A stretch of 64,000 bases of DNA from Desulfobulbaceae bacterium. GTDB taxonomy: Bacteria; Desulfobacterota; Desulfobulbia; Desulfobulbales; Desulfobulbaceae. Below the pieces are notes generated by a model. That model was given only the letters and a program-made list of their open reading frames with translations. It had not been told where the DNA came from and did not search any database. The DNA lies in NCBI GenBank assembly GCA_023544645.1, contig JAMJFO010000010.1, positions 1-64,000 of the forward strand, in the 5' to 3' direction. The stretch's first letter is position 1. Each line of letters opens with the position of its first letter. The position numbers and the translations under genes were made by a program. Below are positions 35,290 through 44,371 of the stretch, in pieces.

Positions 35290-35404
35290 GTCAATGGTCC
35301 TCAAAGAACAGGAAACGCTGACCACCATGTTCATAGTGCGCAATATTGCCCCTGATGCTGTCTCTTGCGGAAAAAATTCCCTGGAGCAAGGGATTAATGG
35401 ATAA
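35267..35404 (+). CDS. Possible 45-residue coupling ORF
   Basis: A short frame (begins MNKNKHDKSMVLKEQE, ends LEQGING) starts inside the last 23 bases of the membrane-sensor gene, after a GAGAGAAG site, and ends overlapping the kinase start by 8 bases. No family is recognised. The overlaps on both sides suggest a translational-coupling role or a genuine small protein, but it could also be chance. Confidence 0.35.
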   Translation: MNKNKHDKSMVLKEQETLTTMFIVRNIAPDAVSCGKNSLEQGING

Positions 35405-38400
35405 CTCTTTCATGCTGCTTACCGTTATTTTTCTCACCCTGTCAGGGATGACAGCCGTTGTTTTGAAACGTCACCGCGACAGCAATGTGGTCCTTCTTCC
35501 ACAGCGCCTGAGGAAAAGAGTGCATCCCCTGTTTATAGGGGTGATCGTTTTCCTGCTGCAGTTAACCCTGATGATGACCCTGCATCCCTTCTGCAAGGAC
35601 TGGTCATCGCCCATGTCGGGCACACTTGAGGCAGCGCTGTTTCTGCTGCTCATCACGCCCATACTGTATTATCTGCTGGTCGTACCCCTTGTTGAGGTGA
35701 TTGCGGACAAACGGGAGATGGAGAAATCACTGCGCCAAAGCGAGGAGTTCTTTAGAACAACCTTTTATGACGCTCCTCTTGGCGCGGCCATCGTAAATCT
35801 GGACGGCACAATCTCCAATGCCAACGCCAAACTGGCCGATTTTCTTGGCTATGCGGTGGAAGAACTTTCAGGCAGGCATATTACCGACCTTGTTCATCCG
35901 GACTGCAGGGAGGGGTGCCGGGAGCAAATAGCCAAGCTGATATCCGGAGAGAACCGGGAATATAATAAGGATAAACAGTTTGTCACCAAAGAAGGCCGTT
36001 TCTCGTGGGGATACCTGTCGGTAAAAGTTATCACCGACCATTCCGACATGCCGCAATACCTCCTGCCGATGATTGAAGATATCAATGCCAGGAAAGACAT
36101 GGAGCAGGAGTTGACATTTGCCTGGGAAGACTGGCAGGAAACCTTTGCCCATATTCCGGACGGTGTCGTCATTCTCAACCAAGAATTTGAAATTGTCCGG
36201 GCCAATCCCGCTTTCAAAAAACTGCTGAACACGGAAAACGAACGAGGGAGAAAATTCTACAATATCATTCCCTGCAAACGGCGCCGTACCTGTGAACATT
36301 ATGCGCTTTTCAAACAATCCACTTCCGGCAGCGGGACTCTCCCTTATTTTCCCTACACCTATGAATGTTACAACGACGTTCTGGAGAAATTTCTGGAACT
36401 GACTGTGAATACCATCCGTTCCGACGATGCACGGTCATCCGGCTATGTCTTTGTTGTACGTGATGTAACTGAACGAAAAATGGCGGATCAGCGGCTCCGT
36501 TTGCTTGAAAAAGCTGTCAACACCACGCGGACAGGCGTAACCTTCATGGATACGGACAATATTATCCGCTACATCAACCCTGCCGATGCAGCAATGCATG
36601 GATATAGACCGGAAGAACTGCTGGGACAGCACATACGCATTATTGCGCCGTATAAATATATCAAAACCCTTGATCGTGACAAGATGGCATCTCTCACAAC
36701 CTGGTCCAGGGAAATCAAGAATCTGCGCAAAGACGGCAGCGAGTTTCCGGTCTCCCTGGTGTCGGATGTGGTCCGGGATGAATCAGGGGAGGTGCTGGGA
36801 ATCATCACCACGTGTGAGGATATCACCGAGCGTATACAAATAGAAGAAGAGCTGCGCAAACTGTCCAGGGCAATCGAGCAGAGCCCGGTTTCCGTTGTCA
36901 TTACCAACCAGCAGGGCGCCATAGAATATGTCAATCCCGCTTTCTGCGCCAATACCGGATACAGTTTTGCCGAAGCGATTGGACAGAATCCGCGAATCCT
37001 CAAGTCAGGCAACCAGCCGGCGGAAGTGTACCAGGACCTGTGGCAAACTATTTCAACGGGGAATATCTGGCGGGGAGAGCTTTCCAACAAAACCCGCGCC
37101 GGGGAAATTTTCTGGGAAAACGTTGCTATTTCGCCGATCAAGGACCATGACGGAAATATAACAAGCTATATCGCGGTCAAGGAAAACATCACCGAGCAGA
37201 AAAAAGCCAAGGATGCAATACTCAACAGCGAAGCCAGGCTGCGCTCCATCATGGACGGGGTTACCGACAGCCTGATTACCGTCGATGAAAACGGCGTTAT
37301 TGAATCCTGCAATCCGGCAACGGAAAAAATATTCGGGTATCCGGTTGATGAACTGGTCGGGGAAAATGTTCAACTCCTTCTTCCGCAGGTATATCACAGG
37401 AGATTGGATAAATTTTTTCAGCAGCGCCCGGATACGGCTGTTACCATCGGCAACACGCTCACCTTCCGGGGGCGGCGCAAAGACGGAAATTCTTTTCCCC
37501 TGTCCTTGTCACTGGGCATGGCACAACTCGCCGACCGCACCCTTTTTGCTGCAACAATAAGAGATATCAGTGAAATAAAAGAGAATCAGCGGGCGCTTCT
37601 TGAAGCAAAGGCCAATGCCGAGATGGCAAACATGGCCAAGAGTGACTTCCTGGCCCGAATGAGTCACGAGATCCGCACACCGATGAATGCCATCATCGGC
37701 ATGAGCAATCTTGTCAGAATGACCTCGCTTGGTTCGCAGCAGGTACATTATGTCAACAATATTTACAGCGCCTCCAAGAGTCTTTTGCGAATAATTAATG
37801 ACATCCTTGATTTCTCCAAAATCGAAGCAGGTCTTCTCTCCCTGGAGTCCATCGGATTCAGGCTCGATGATCTTTTCAACAACCTGAAGAATATTGTCGG
37901 CCTTCCCGCCTATGACAAGGGGATCGAGTTGATGTTCGATCTTGACGACGCGCTGCCCGAAATTCTCATTGGCGATCCCCTCAGGGTTGAACAGGTACTG
38001 ATCAACCTTGTCAACAATGCGGTCAAATTCACCAGTGATGGCCAGATAATCGTCAAGGCCCGGGCAATATCCGTTGAGGCGGAAAAAGCGGTCATAGAAT
38101 TCACTGTTTCGGACACCGGAATCGGCATGGATCCGGCACAGGTCGAGTCACTCTTTCTCCCCTTCACCCAGGCTGACGGTTCCATCAGCAGGCAATACGG
38201 CGGGACCGGTCTCGGCCTGACCATATGTAAACGGCTGGTGGAGATGATGGGAGGGGAAATCCGGGTAACCAGTGTAATCGACAAGGGAAGTACTTTCAAT
38301 TTCACCCTGGAACTGCCCTGCCAGGAAAACATCTCCGCAACAAACCGCAGCCTCCATGGCGTAAAAGCAATTGTCATTGATGCAAACCCTGAATCACGGC

Positions 38401-39572
38401 GACTGCTGGATCACTTCCTCAAAAGCGCTGATATACGCACGGTCTCTGCCGGCGCCATTGAAGAAGCTGATGAAGCATTTAGTGACAATGGCGGCGGCGG
38501 GACAAAACAGCCGGACCTCCTGGTTGTCGACGCCACTTCTTCCGCCTTCAGGGTAACACCTGTTTATGACTGGCTGAAAGATCATCCAAAGGTCAAAACC
38601 ATATTCATTACCGGCCTGGCCATCAACCCGGAATTAAAAGAAAATAAAACTGTATACGCCGCATACCTGAGTAAACCGGTTATCAAGTCCCAACTCCTTG
38701 ATACCGTACAGAGGGTAATGCAATTGTCCACGCCCAATGAAAAACTGATCATCGGCCCGGCTGAAAACATGGATACAATGCAGATCATTGGCGGCAGGAA
38801 GGTTCTGCTTGCCGAGGATAATTCGATAAACCAGCTCTATGCGGTCAAAATCCTGGAAAATATAGGCCTGGACGTGCATACCGTAAAAAACGGCAGGGAA
38901 GCCCTGGAAGCGGTTTGCGCCAACAAATACGATCTGGTCCTCATGGATATGGAAATGCCGGTCATGGACGGCCTGAAAGCAACGGCGGAAATCCGGCGTA
39001 TTGAGGGATGCCGGGATCTGCCCATTGTCGCGATGACCGCTCATGCCATGGAGGAACACAAACAGCTGGCATTGAATTCCGGCATGAATGACTACATCTC
39101 CAAGCCGATAGAAATGAAGGATCTGAACCAGGTCCTTCAAAAATGGCTGGCCCAGGACAATCAGGAACTGAACGGAATCACCCACGGCGGCACAGGAAAA
39201 ACCGACACCAGACCTGATCATTTTCCAGGCATTGATTTTACCGGCGGCCTGTCAAGACTGGCCGGAGACAGAGATCTTTACCTGCAGGTGCTCTCTTTTT
39301 TTTATGAAACCTATTCCCGGGCCGCAGGAACACTTTCCACTACTTTGCGGCAGGGGAAGAAAAAGGATGCCATTATTTTTGTTCATTCCATGAACGGCGC
39401 TGCCGGAAACATCGGAGCGCACCAATTGTGTGTGACCGGAAAAGAAATTGAATTGGTTCTCTCGCACAGCAAGGACAACCTGTCGATGGAACTCATTCAA
39501 CGTTTTGAAAATGAATTGGCACGGGTTCTGGGCGGCCTGGCAGCCCTGTCCGGGGAAGAACCTGAAAAATGA
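35397..39572 (+). CDS. Hybrid histidine kinase: 3 TM, 5 PAS, HisKA, HATPase, two receivers, HPt
   Basis: This 1391-residue sensor has three membrane helices in the first 105 residues. Five PAS domains (about 115-750) follow, several ending in the D-I-T-E-R/Q linker (VRDVTERK, CEDITERI, KENITEQK). HisKA has His757 in [15 protein letters not shown]. HATPase has the N box VLINLVNNAVKF, and SDTGIGMD and GGTGLGLTICK. The first receiver-like domain (about 1000-1110) keeps an Asp (LLVVDAT) and Lys (LSKPV). The second receiver has Asp1184 (LVLMDMEMP). HPt has His1330 in FVHSMNGAAGN. The start ATG 35397 is preceded by GGAG/AGGG. The built-in HPt can hand phosphate to separate receivers; the HD-GYP and PP2C regulators downstream are candidates. 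Confidence 0.93.
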   Translation: MDNSFMLLTVIFLTLSGMTAVVLKRHRDSNVVLLPQRLRKRVHPLFIGVIVFLLQLTLMMTLHPFCKDWSSPMSGTLEAALFLLLITPILYYLLVVPLVEVIADKREMEKSLRQSEEFFRTTFYDAPLGAAIVNLDGTISNANAKLADFLGYAVEELSGRHITDLVHPDCREGCREQIAKLISGENREYNKDKQFVTKEGRFSWGYLSVKVITDHSDMPQYLLPMIEDINARKDMEQELTFAWEDWQETFAHIPDGVVILNQEFEIVRANPAFKKLLNTENERGRKFYNIIPCKRRRTCEHYALFKQSTSGSGTLPYFPYTYECYNDVLEKFLELTVNTIRSDDARSSGYVFVVRDVTERKMADQRLRLLEKAVNTTRTGVTFMDTDNIIRYINPADAAMHGYRPEELLGQHIRIIAPYKYIKTLDRDKMASLTTWSREIKNLRKDGSEFPVSLVSDVVRDESGEVLGIITTCEDITERIQIEEELRKLSRAIEQSPVSVVITNQQGAIEYVNPAFCANTGYSFAEAIGQNPRILKSGNQPAEVYQDLWQTISTGNIWRGELSNKTRAGEIFWENVAISPIKDHDGNITSYIAVKENITEQKKAKDAILNSEARLRSIMDGVTDSLITVDENGVIESCNPATEKIFGYPVDELVGENVQLLLPQVYHRRLDKFFQQRPDTAVTIGNTLTFRGRRKDGNSFPLSLSLGMAQLADRTLFAATIRDISEIKENQRALLEAKANAEMANMAKSDFLARMSHEIRTPMNAIIGMSNLVRMTSLGSQQVHYVNNIYSASKSLLRIINDILDFSKIEAGLLSLESIGFRLDDLFNNLKNIVGLPAYDKGIELMFDLDDALPEILIGDPLRVEQVLINLVNNAVKFTSDGQIIVKARAISVEAEKAVIEFTVSDTGIGMDPAQVESLFLPFTQADGSISRQYGGTGLGLTICKRLVEMMGGEIRVTSVIDKGSTFNFTLELPCQENISATNRSLHGVKAIVIDANPESRRLLDHFLKSADIRTVSAGAIEEADEAFSDNGGGGTKQPDLLVVDATSSAFRVTPVYDWLKDHPKVKTIFITGLAINPELKENKTVYAAYLSKPVIKSQLLDTVQRVMQLSTPNEKLIIGPAENMDTMQIIGGRKVLLAEDNSINQLYAVKILENIGLDVHTVKNGREALEAVCANKYDLVLMDMEMPVMDGLKATAEIRRIEGCRDLPIVAMTAHAMEEHKQLALNSGMNDYISKPIEMKDLNQVLQKWLAQDNQELNGITHGGTGKTDTRPDHFPGIDFTGGLSRLAGDRDLYLQVLSFFYETYSRAAGTLSTTLRQGKKKDAIIFVHSMNGAAGNIGAHQLCVTGKEIELVLSHSKDNLSMELIQRFENELARVLGGLAALSGEEPEK

Positions 39573-40783
39573 AAGGAAAGACATCGATGGAAACAATACA
39601 GCGCGAGACCGGAGACCAGGGGCTGGCGAATCCCGGAAATACCATGACCCTTGAGCAGCAGGATCTGTCCGGCAGCAGAATTCTTATAGTTGACGACACC
39701 AGGATCAACCTCCAGATACTCGAGGGACTCCTGAAGAAATCATATAACGTATACACCGCAATGGACGGCCAAAAAGGCCTGGAACTTGCCCGGGAAACCA
39801 ATCCCGACCTCATACTTCTCGATGTCATGATGCCGGGAATGGATGGCTTTGAAATGTGCCGGCTTTTGAAAGAGGATGACCGGACAGAACAGATCCCGGT
39901 AATCTTTTTGACGTCTCTTTGCGAAAGCGAGCACAAGAGCAAGGGCTTCAGCCTCGGTGCGGTTGACTACATCCTGAAGCCCTTTGATGCCCTGGAGGTG
40001 GAGGCGCGGATCAGAACGCATCTCTCCCTGCGCAGAACCACTCTGGAGCTTCGGCACCAGAACATCATCCTTGAACAGAAAGTCCGGGAAAGAACCAGGG
40101 AAATTGTCCTGACCCAGGAGGCGACCATAGAAAGCCTTGCCAACCTTGCTGAATACCGCGACCCGGAAACCGGCGGACATATCCTGCGAACAAAAACATA
40201 TATCCGGGTCCTTGCTTCACAGCTGCGGTCCCATTCCAGATTCAGGGATTTATTAAGCGACAACTACATCGATCTGCTCGAAAAATGCGCGCCGCTTCAT
40301 GACATCGGTAAGGTAGGCGTCCCTGACCTGATACTGCAGAAACCCGGCCGACTCTCCCGAGAAGAAATGGAAATAATGAAAAAGCATACCTTTTTCGGTC
40401 ATAATTCCATCATGGCCGCCCAGCAGAAAATAGAAATGGACGTCCCTTTTCTGATGGTTGCCGGCGAGATAGCTCTTACCCACCATGAACGATGGGACGG
40501 GACAGGCTATCCCTATGGGCTGGAAGAAAATGATATCCCTGTGTCAGGCCGCCTGATGGCCATTGCCGACGTGTACGACGCCCTGATCAGTAAAAGGGTC
40601 TATAAGCCGCCGTTCTCCCATGCCAAGGCAGTTGAAATCATCGCAAAAGGAGATGGCCGGACTCTGCCCAAACACTTTGATCCGGCAATATTAGAGGCAT
40701 TTCTCCAGGTGGAAAAAAATTTTTATCAGGCAGCGCTCAAGTATGCCGACAGTGATGAAGAGCGCCATATCCTGGTCGGCTGA
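39569..40783 (+). CDS. Response regulator with HD-GYP cyclic-di-GMP phosphodiesterase output
   Basis: This 404-residue two-domain protein has a receiver (about 30-155) with VDDTRINLQ and phospho-acceptor in LILLDVMMPGMDG, then the HD-GYP domain (about 190-375). The latter has HDIGKVGVPDLILQKPG, HHERWDGTGYP (the GYP motif) and AIADVYDALISKRVYK. HD-GYP enzymes hydrolyse cyclic-di-GMP to pGpG or GMP. The start overlaps the kinase stop by 4 bp (ATGA), which implies coupled translation. ATG 39587 is an alternative start. It lowers cyclic-di-GMP when phosphorylated, if it follows the usual behaviour of such regulators. Confidence 0.92.
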   Translation: MKGKTSMETIQRETGDQGLANPGNTMTLEQQDLSGSRILIVDDTRINLQILEGLLKKSYNVYTAMDGQKGLELARETNPDLILLDVMMPGMDGFEMCRLLKEDDRTEQIPVIFLTSLCESEHKSKGFSLGAVDYILKPFDALEVEARIRTHLSLRRTTLELRHQNIILEQKVRERTREIVLTQEATIESLANLAEYRDPETGGHILRTKTYIRVLASQLRSHSRFRDLLSDNYIDLLEKCAPLHDIGKVGVPDLILQKPGRLSREEMEIMKKHTFFGHNSIMAAQQKIEMDVPFLMVAGEIALTHHERWDGTGYPYGLEENDIPVSGRLMAIADVYDALISKRVYKPPFSHAKAVEIIAKGDGRTLPKHFDPAILEAFLQVEKNFYQAALKYADSDEERHILVG

Positions 40784-40862
40784 GCCCATGGCGCTGGAAA
40801 AAATAACGGCAGACGGCATGGACATCCGGAAACGACAGCAATTTATCCGGAGCTGATTGATC

Positions 40863-42227
40863 ATGATCAAAATAACGCCACAGGAAATGGTTGACTTCTC
40901 ACGATACATCAACGATATATCAGGCATATCCGTCATGGAGAGCAAGAGATATCTGCTGGAAAACAGGCTGCAGTCACTGTTAACAGAACAGGGTTGCAAT
41001 TCCTTTCATGAACTGCTGTGCAAGGCAAAAAACAACCATAATTCCACCCTGCGTTGCAAAATAATTGACGCCATCGCCACCAATGAGACCTATTTCTTCA
41101 GGGACCAGGCCCCCTTTGAAATCCTGAAACATAAAATAATTCCGGACATCCTTGACCGGAACAAGGGACCGACTTCTTCGGACAATGCGCGGATACGCAT
41201 CTGGTGCGCCGCATGTTCAACCGGGCAGGAAGTGTACAGCGTTATCATGTCAATCCTGGAAATACTTCCTGATGCCGGAAAATACGATATCCGTGTGCTG
41301 GGAACCGACATCTCCAACAGGGTTATCAGCCAGGCAAGCTCGGGCCGCTATTCGGCGCATGAGATAGAACGGGGACTGCCGGCTGACCTGCGTAACAAAT
41401 ATTTTGTGGAGGAAAACGGTTCCTGGCGGATACAGGACGAGGTCCGCATTATGGCCGAGTTCAAACGGATGAATCTCCTTGAACCGTTTCACGGTACAGG
41501 TCTATTTGATATTATTTTCTGCCGAAACGTATCCATCTATTTTTCCGAAGAAAACAAATCAAAACTGTTCAAGAAACTCGCCGGAATCCTTGAAAAAGAC
41601 GGATACCTGATCGTCGGCGGTTCGGAGAGCCTGTGCGATGTGGCCCCTCAATTCAGCCACCAGCGGCATTTGAAAGGGATTTTCTATCAACGCAAAGATG
41701 CGTCCCGGCGTTCGGTGAAAAAAAATGCCCAGGCGCCTGCTTACAGCCCGATTGTTGCTGTAAAAAAGACCACTTTGGCGGCAGGATTGTCCGCCCGACC
41801 GAAAAACAACCGTTCTCTGCCGGCTGTTGCCGGACCAGGAAAGAAAAAGGATGCGGCAGCCGGAGCAGATTTATTCAGGCAGCAGAACCGTCCCGGATTT
41901 CCCGGGCAGGATTCGGGCAGCCGCCCTGCGGCCACTCCCCCTGAAAATGCCGGCGCGAAATCCATTTCCACCCTTTTTACCGGCCACGAGGATATTGCCG
42001 CGGGTGAACCGCAAACCCTGCTGGGAGCCATTCAGGGCAGGCGGGAAAAAATACACTCCCCGGCGCAGTGGAACACGGTGAAAAATGATGAACAACAAAA
42101 GTCCCTCCTGCAAATTATCCAGGAAAATATTGAAAAGATGGAACAGAACGCATCCATAACACAAAAAAAAATGAGTTTGGAATCCTGCACCTTGCCGGAC
42201 AGCGGAAATCCAGACACTGAGAAATGA
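40863..42227 (+). CDS. cheR: CheR-type methyltransferase with a long disordered tail
   Basis: This 454-residue protein has the CheR N-terminal helical domain (about 1-75) and an S-adenosylmethionine-dependent methyltransferase domain (about 76-275) with ATNETYFFRD, WCAACSTGQEVYSV, LGTDISNRVISQASSGRYS and DIIFCRNVSIYF. It methylates glutamates of chemoreceptors. The last 170 residues are low-complexity basic and Pro/Ala-rich with no TPR or other fold, unusual for CheR. GGAG precedes ATG 40863. It precedes the PP2C regulator with a 4-bp overlap. Confidence 0.92.
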   Translation: MIKITPQEMVDFSRYINDISGISVMESKRYLLENRLQSLLTEQGCNSFHELLCKAKNNHNSTLRCKIIDAIATNETYFFRDQAPFEILKHKIIPDILDRNKGPTSSDNARIRIWCAACSTGQEVYSVIMSILEILPDAGKYDIRVLGTDISNRVISQASSGRYSAHEIERGLPADLRNKYFVEENGSWRIQDEVRIMAEFKRMNLLEPFHGTGLFDIIFCRNVSIYFSEENKSKLFKKLAGILEKDGYLIVGGSESLCDVAPQFSHQRHLKGIFYQRKDASRRSVKKNAQAPAYSPIVAVKKTTLAAGLSARPKNNRSLPAVAGPGKKKDAAAGADLFRQQNRPGFPGQDSGSRPAATPPENAGAKSISTLFTGHEDIAAGEPQTLLGAIQGRREKIHSPAQWNTVKNDEQQKSLLQIIQENIEKMEQNASITQKKMSLESCTLPDSGNPDTEK

Positions 42228-43351
42228 TTATGCTGAAGGAAAAGTATACACTCCTGCTCATCGATGACGAAAGGATCAATCTCGTCATCCTGCAAGCCCT
42301 CCTCCAGAAAGAAGGGTATTCAGTTTATACGGCTTTAAACGGCAGAGAAGGCATTGCCCTCGCCCATCAGCTCCGCCCCAACCTGATACTCCTGGATGTG
42401 ATGATGCCCGGAGAAGACGGTTTTGAGGTCTGCCGGAAACTGAAACAGGATCCGGTGACCGCATCAATTCCCGTCATCTTCATCACCGGGTTGACTGACA
42501 CTGAAAATCGTATCAAAGGGTTGACTATCGGCGGTTTGGACTATATTTCCAAGCCCTTTGAAAAGAAAGAAGTCTTCATGCGGGTACGAAACATCCTGCT
42601 CCTCAATTATTCATTCCAGCGAATCATTGATGAGCAGACCGAGCGCCTTTGCCGGTTGAGAGATGCTCAGCGAGCCATTCTGGTCGATCCCGAGGAGGTG
42701 CCTGGAGGAAAATTCAGTGTATATTTCCAACCCCTGCTAGATGCCGGCGGTGACTTTTATGATGTTTTTGAAGTCGCCAATAATGTCTGTGATTATTTTA
42801 TTGCCGATATCAGCGGCCATGATCTTGCCGCCTCATTTACAACCTCGGCCCTGAAAGCCCTGGTCAGGTACAACTCTTCCCAGATCCTCACCGTCGAGGA
42901 ATCCATGACCATTATCAACCGCGTCCTGCAGAGCGTGCTCAGTGAAGACCAGCATATCACCGCCATCTATGTCCGGCTCAACCGGAACACCATGAAAATG
43001 CACGTTGTTAATGCAGCAAACCCGCCGGTGCTTTTTATCCCGTCCAGAGGAGAATCCTGCTGGATAAACGGCAACAGCGATCCCCTGGGGGCATTTGCCG
43101 GTGGCGTATTTGCGGCCAGGGAAATAGATGTTGCCCGGGATGACCGTTTTTTTCTGTTTACAGACGGAATCGTTGAGACCCCCCTCTCCAACCACAACAG
43201 GGAAAGGGGACTTGAACTCCTGTACAGAGAGTGCACAACAGGGAGCTCAGGCTCCTATCTGCCGGCAGGCCTGCATGAAATTGTCCAAAAACTTTTTCCC
43301 GGGGGAAAGCAGGCAGATGATGACGTCCTGCTTCTTTCTGCTCAGGTATGA
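42224..43351 (+). CDS. Response regulator with PP2C/SpoIIE phosphatase output (RsbU/HsbR-like)
   Basis: This 375-residue protein has a receiver (about 8-125; IDDERINLVILQ, LILLDVMMPGEDG with Asp58, ISKPFEKK) followed by a SpoIIE/PP2C serine phosphatase (about 160-372). The metal-binding acids lie in DAGGDFYDVFE, FIADISGHDLAA, FLFTDGIVETP and ADDDVLLLS. Such regulators dephosphorylate a STAS anti-anti-sigma factor. The receiver could be fed by the HPt or the CheA. It is followed by an RsbW-like kinase and a STAS protein, the rest of a partner switch. Confidence 0.9.
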   Translation: MIMLKEKYTLLLIDDERINLVILQALLQKEGYSVYTALNGREGIALAHQLRPNLILLDVMMPGEDGFEVCRKLKQDPVTASIPVIFITGLTDTENRIKGLTIGGLDYISKPFEKKEVFMRVRNILLLNYSFQRIIDEQTERLCRLRDAQRAILVDPEEVPGGKFSVYFQPLLDAGGDFYDVFEVANNVCDYFIADISGHDLAASFTTSALKALVRYNSSQILTVEESMTIINRVLQSVLSEDQHITAIYVRLNRNTMKMHVVNAANPPVLFIPSRGESCWINGNSDPLGAFAGGVFAAREIDVARDDRFFLFTDGIVETPLSNHNRERGLELLYRECTTGSSGSYLPAGLHEIVQKLFPGGKQADDDVLLLSAQV

Positions 43352-43442
43352 CCAGATTCGGAGAGGTGTTCGCGGAAGGCGGCAGGGAAAAAAAAATGGG
43401 TCATGCTGCCATACCGTCAATCCCCAATTGAGAAGGAACCGG

Positions 43443-43868
43443 ATGTATCTGCTGTGCACGAAACAAACAAATGAATATTTCATGGTATTTTCCGCCTCCT
43501 TTGAAAATATCAACCTTGCCTGCTCCCGTATTGATGACTTTCTGCAAAGTCTCCGGCTGGAAAAATATGGATTTGCCGTCAAACTGGGAGCACGTGAGAT
43601 TTTAAATAATGCGGTAATTCACGGTTCCAAAAACAACCAGGCAAGAAAAATACGGTTCAAGATTACATTGCACGGCAACCGGTTATTTCTAAAGGCCAGG
43701 GATGAAGGAACCGGCTACGTATCTTCAAGGGCAGGCCGGGAATCCGGCAGGGTTCTTCAGGAATCAGGCCGCGGCCTCGCCATTTTGCATAAATACTTTG
43801 ATAGCGTGTCATTCAATGAATCCGGCAACGAAATCAAACTGGAACTGAATACCACCGGTTCACCATGA
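43443..43868 (+). CDS. RsbW-like anti-sigma factor / serine kinase
   Basis: A 141-residue GHKL-fold protein with the N box LGAREILNNAVIHGSKN (about residues 50-65), the G1 box DEGTGY and the G2 box SGRGLAILHKYFD. These are the ATP-binding motifs of RsbW/SpoIIAB kinases, which phosphorylate a STAS partner and bind a sigma factor. The start ATG 43443 has AAGGA 6 nt upstream. The DNA between the PP2C gene and this ATG (43352-43442) holds no gene. No sigma factor lies in the window. Confidence 0.85.
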   Translation: MYLLCTKQTNEYFMVFSASFENINLACSRIDDFLQSLRLEKYGFAVKLGAREILNNAVIHGSKNNQARKIRFKITLHGNRLFLKARDEGTGYVSSRAGRESGRVLQESGRGLAILHKYFDSVSFNESGNEIKLELNTTGSP

Positions 43869-43931
43869 ATGAAGAGAACCAGGCGGATGCGTATCACAAG
43901 GGCTTGGGGATTTTTATTGGAGAGAAAAAAT

Positions 43932-44243
43932 ATGAGCAACGCAAAAGAGACGCAAGAAATGATCACCATAAAACCGGGCAGGGACATTGTCAGTTCAATG
44001 GTGCTGGAATTCAGGGAGGAGCTCAGGGAGGTAGTTGACCGGAAAGATCTCCTGCTCACCCTGGACCTTGACGGGGTGCAAATGATCGACTCCATGGGAC
44101 TGGGGGTTCTGATCGGCGCCCACAACTCCCTGGCGAAAAGAAATGCCAGGCTCGAATTGACCAATATCTGCGATGATATCTTCAACCTGATGAAAAACAT
44201 GCGCCTGGACAAGCATTTTTCCATCAGGCAGAGCGCAAAGTAA
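43932..44243 (+). CDS. STAS-domain anti-anti-sigma factor (RsbV/SpoIIAA-like)
   Basis: A 103-residue single STAS domain. The phosphorylatable serine lies in MIDSMGLGVLIGAHNSL, as in RsbV/SpoIIAA, followed by the helix LTNICDDIFNLMKNMRLDKHF. Its phosphorylation would be set by the RsbW-like kinase upstream and removed by the PP2C regulator. GGAGAG precedes ATG 43932. Together 42224-44243 encode a complete phosphatase-kinase-antagonist module. Confidence 0.9.
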   Translation: MSNAKETQEMITIKPGRDIVSSMVLEFREELREVVDRKDLLLTLDLDGVQMIDSMGLGVLIGAHNSLAKRNARLELTNICDDIFNLMKNMRLDKHFSIRQSAK

Positions 44244-44347
44244 TGTCGGGAAAAAATCGGCACACAGCAATGGAGAACTGCTTCATTGGGCAGCCTGTCA
44301 TGCTGGTCCGTCGGCAGGACAAATATTTATGCAACCGTCGAAAATGA
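44243..44347 (+). CDS. Possible 34-residue ORF in the STAS-cheA gap
   Basis: ATG 44243 overlaps the STAS stop codon (TAATG). The frame MSGKNRHTAMENCFIGQPVM, continuing to NRRK, ends at 44347, 24 bp before cheA. No family is recognised and there is no independent evidence that it is expressed. Confidence 0.2.
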   Translation: MSGKNRHTAMENCFIGQPVMLVRRQDKYLCNRRK

Positions 44348-44371
44348 GAACAGCCACCTGGAGCGCCTGTC

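Noticed and set aside
43352-43442. Upstream extension of the RsbW-like gene to 43128
   Set aside because: The extra residues overlap the PP2C gene in another frame and have no family similarity. ATG 43443 has a good ribosome-binding site.
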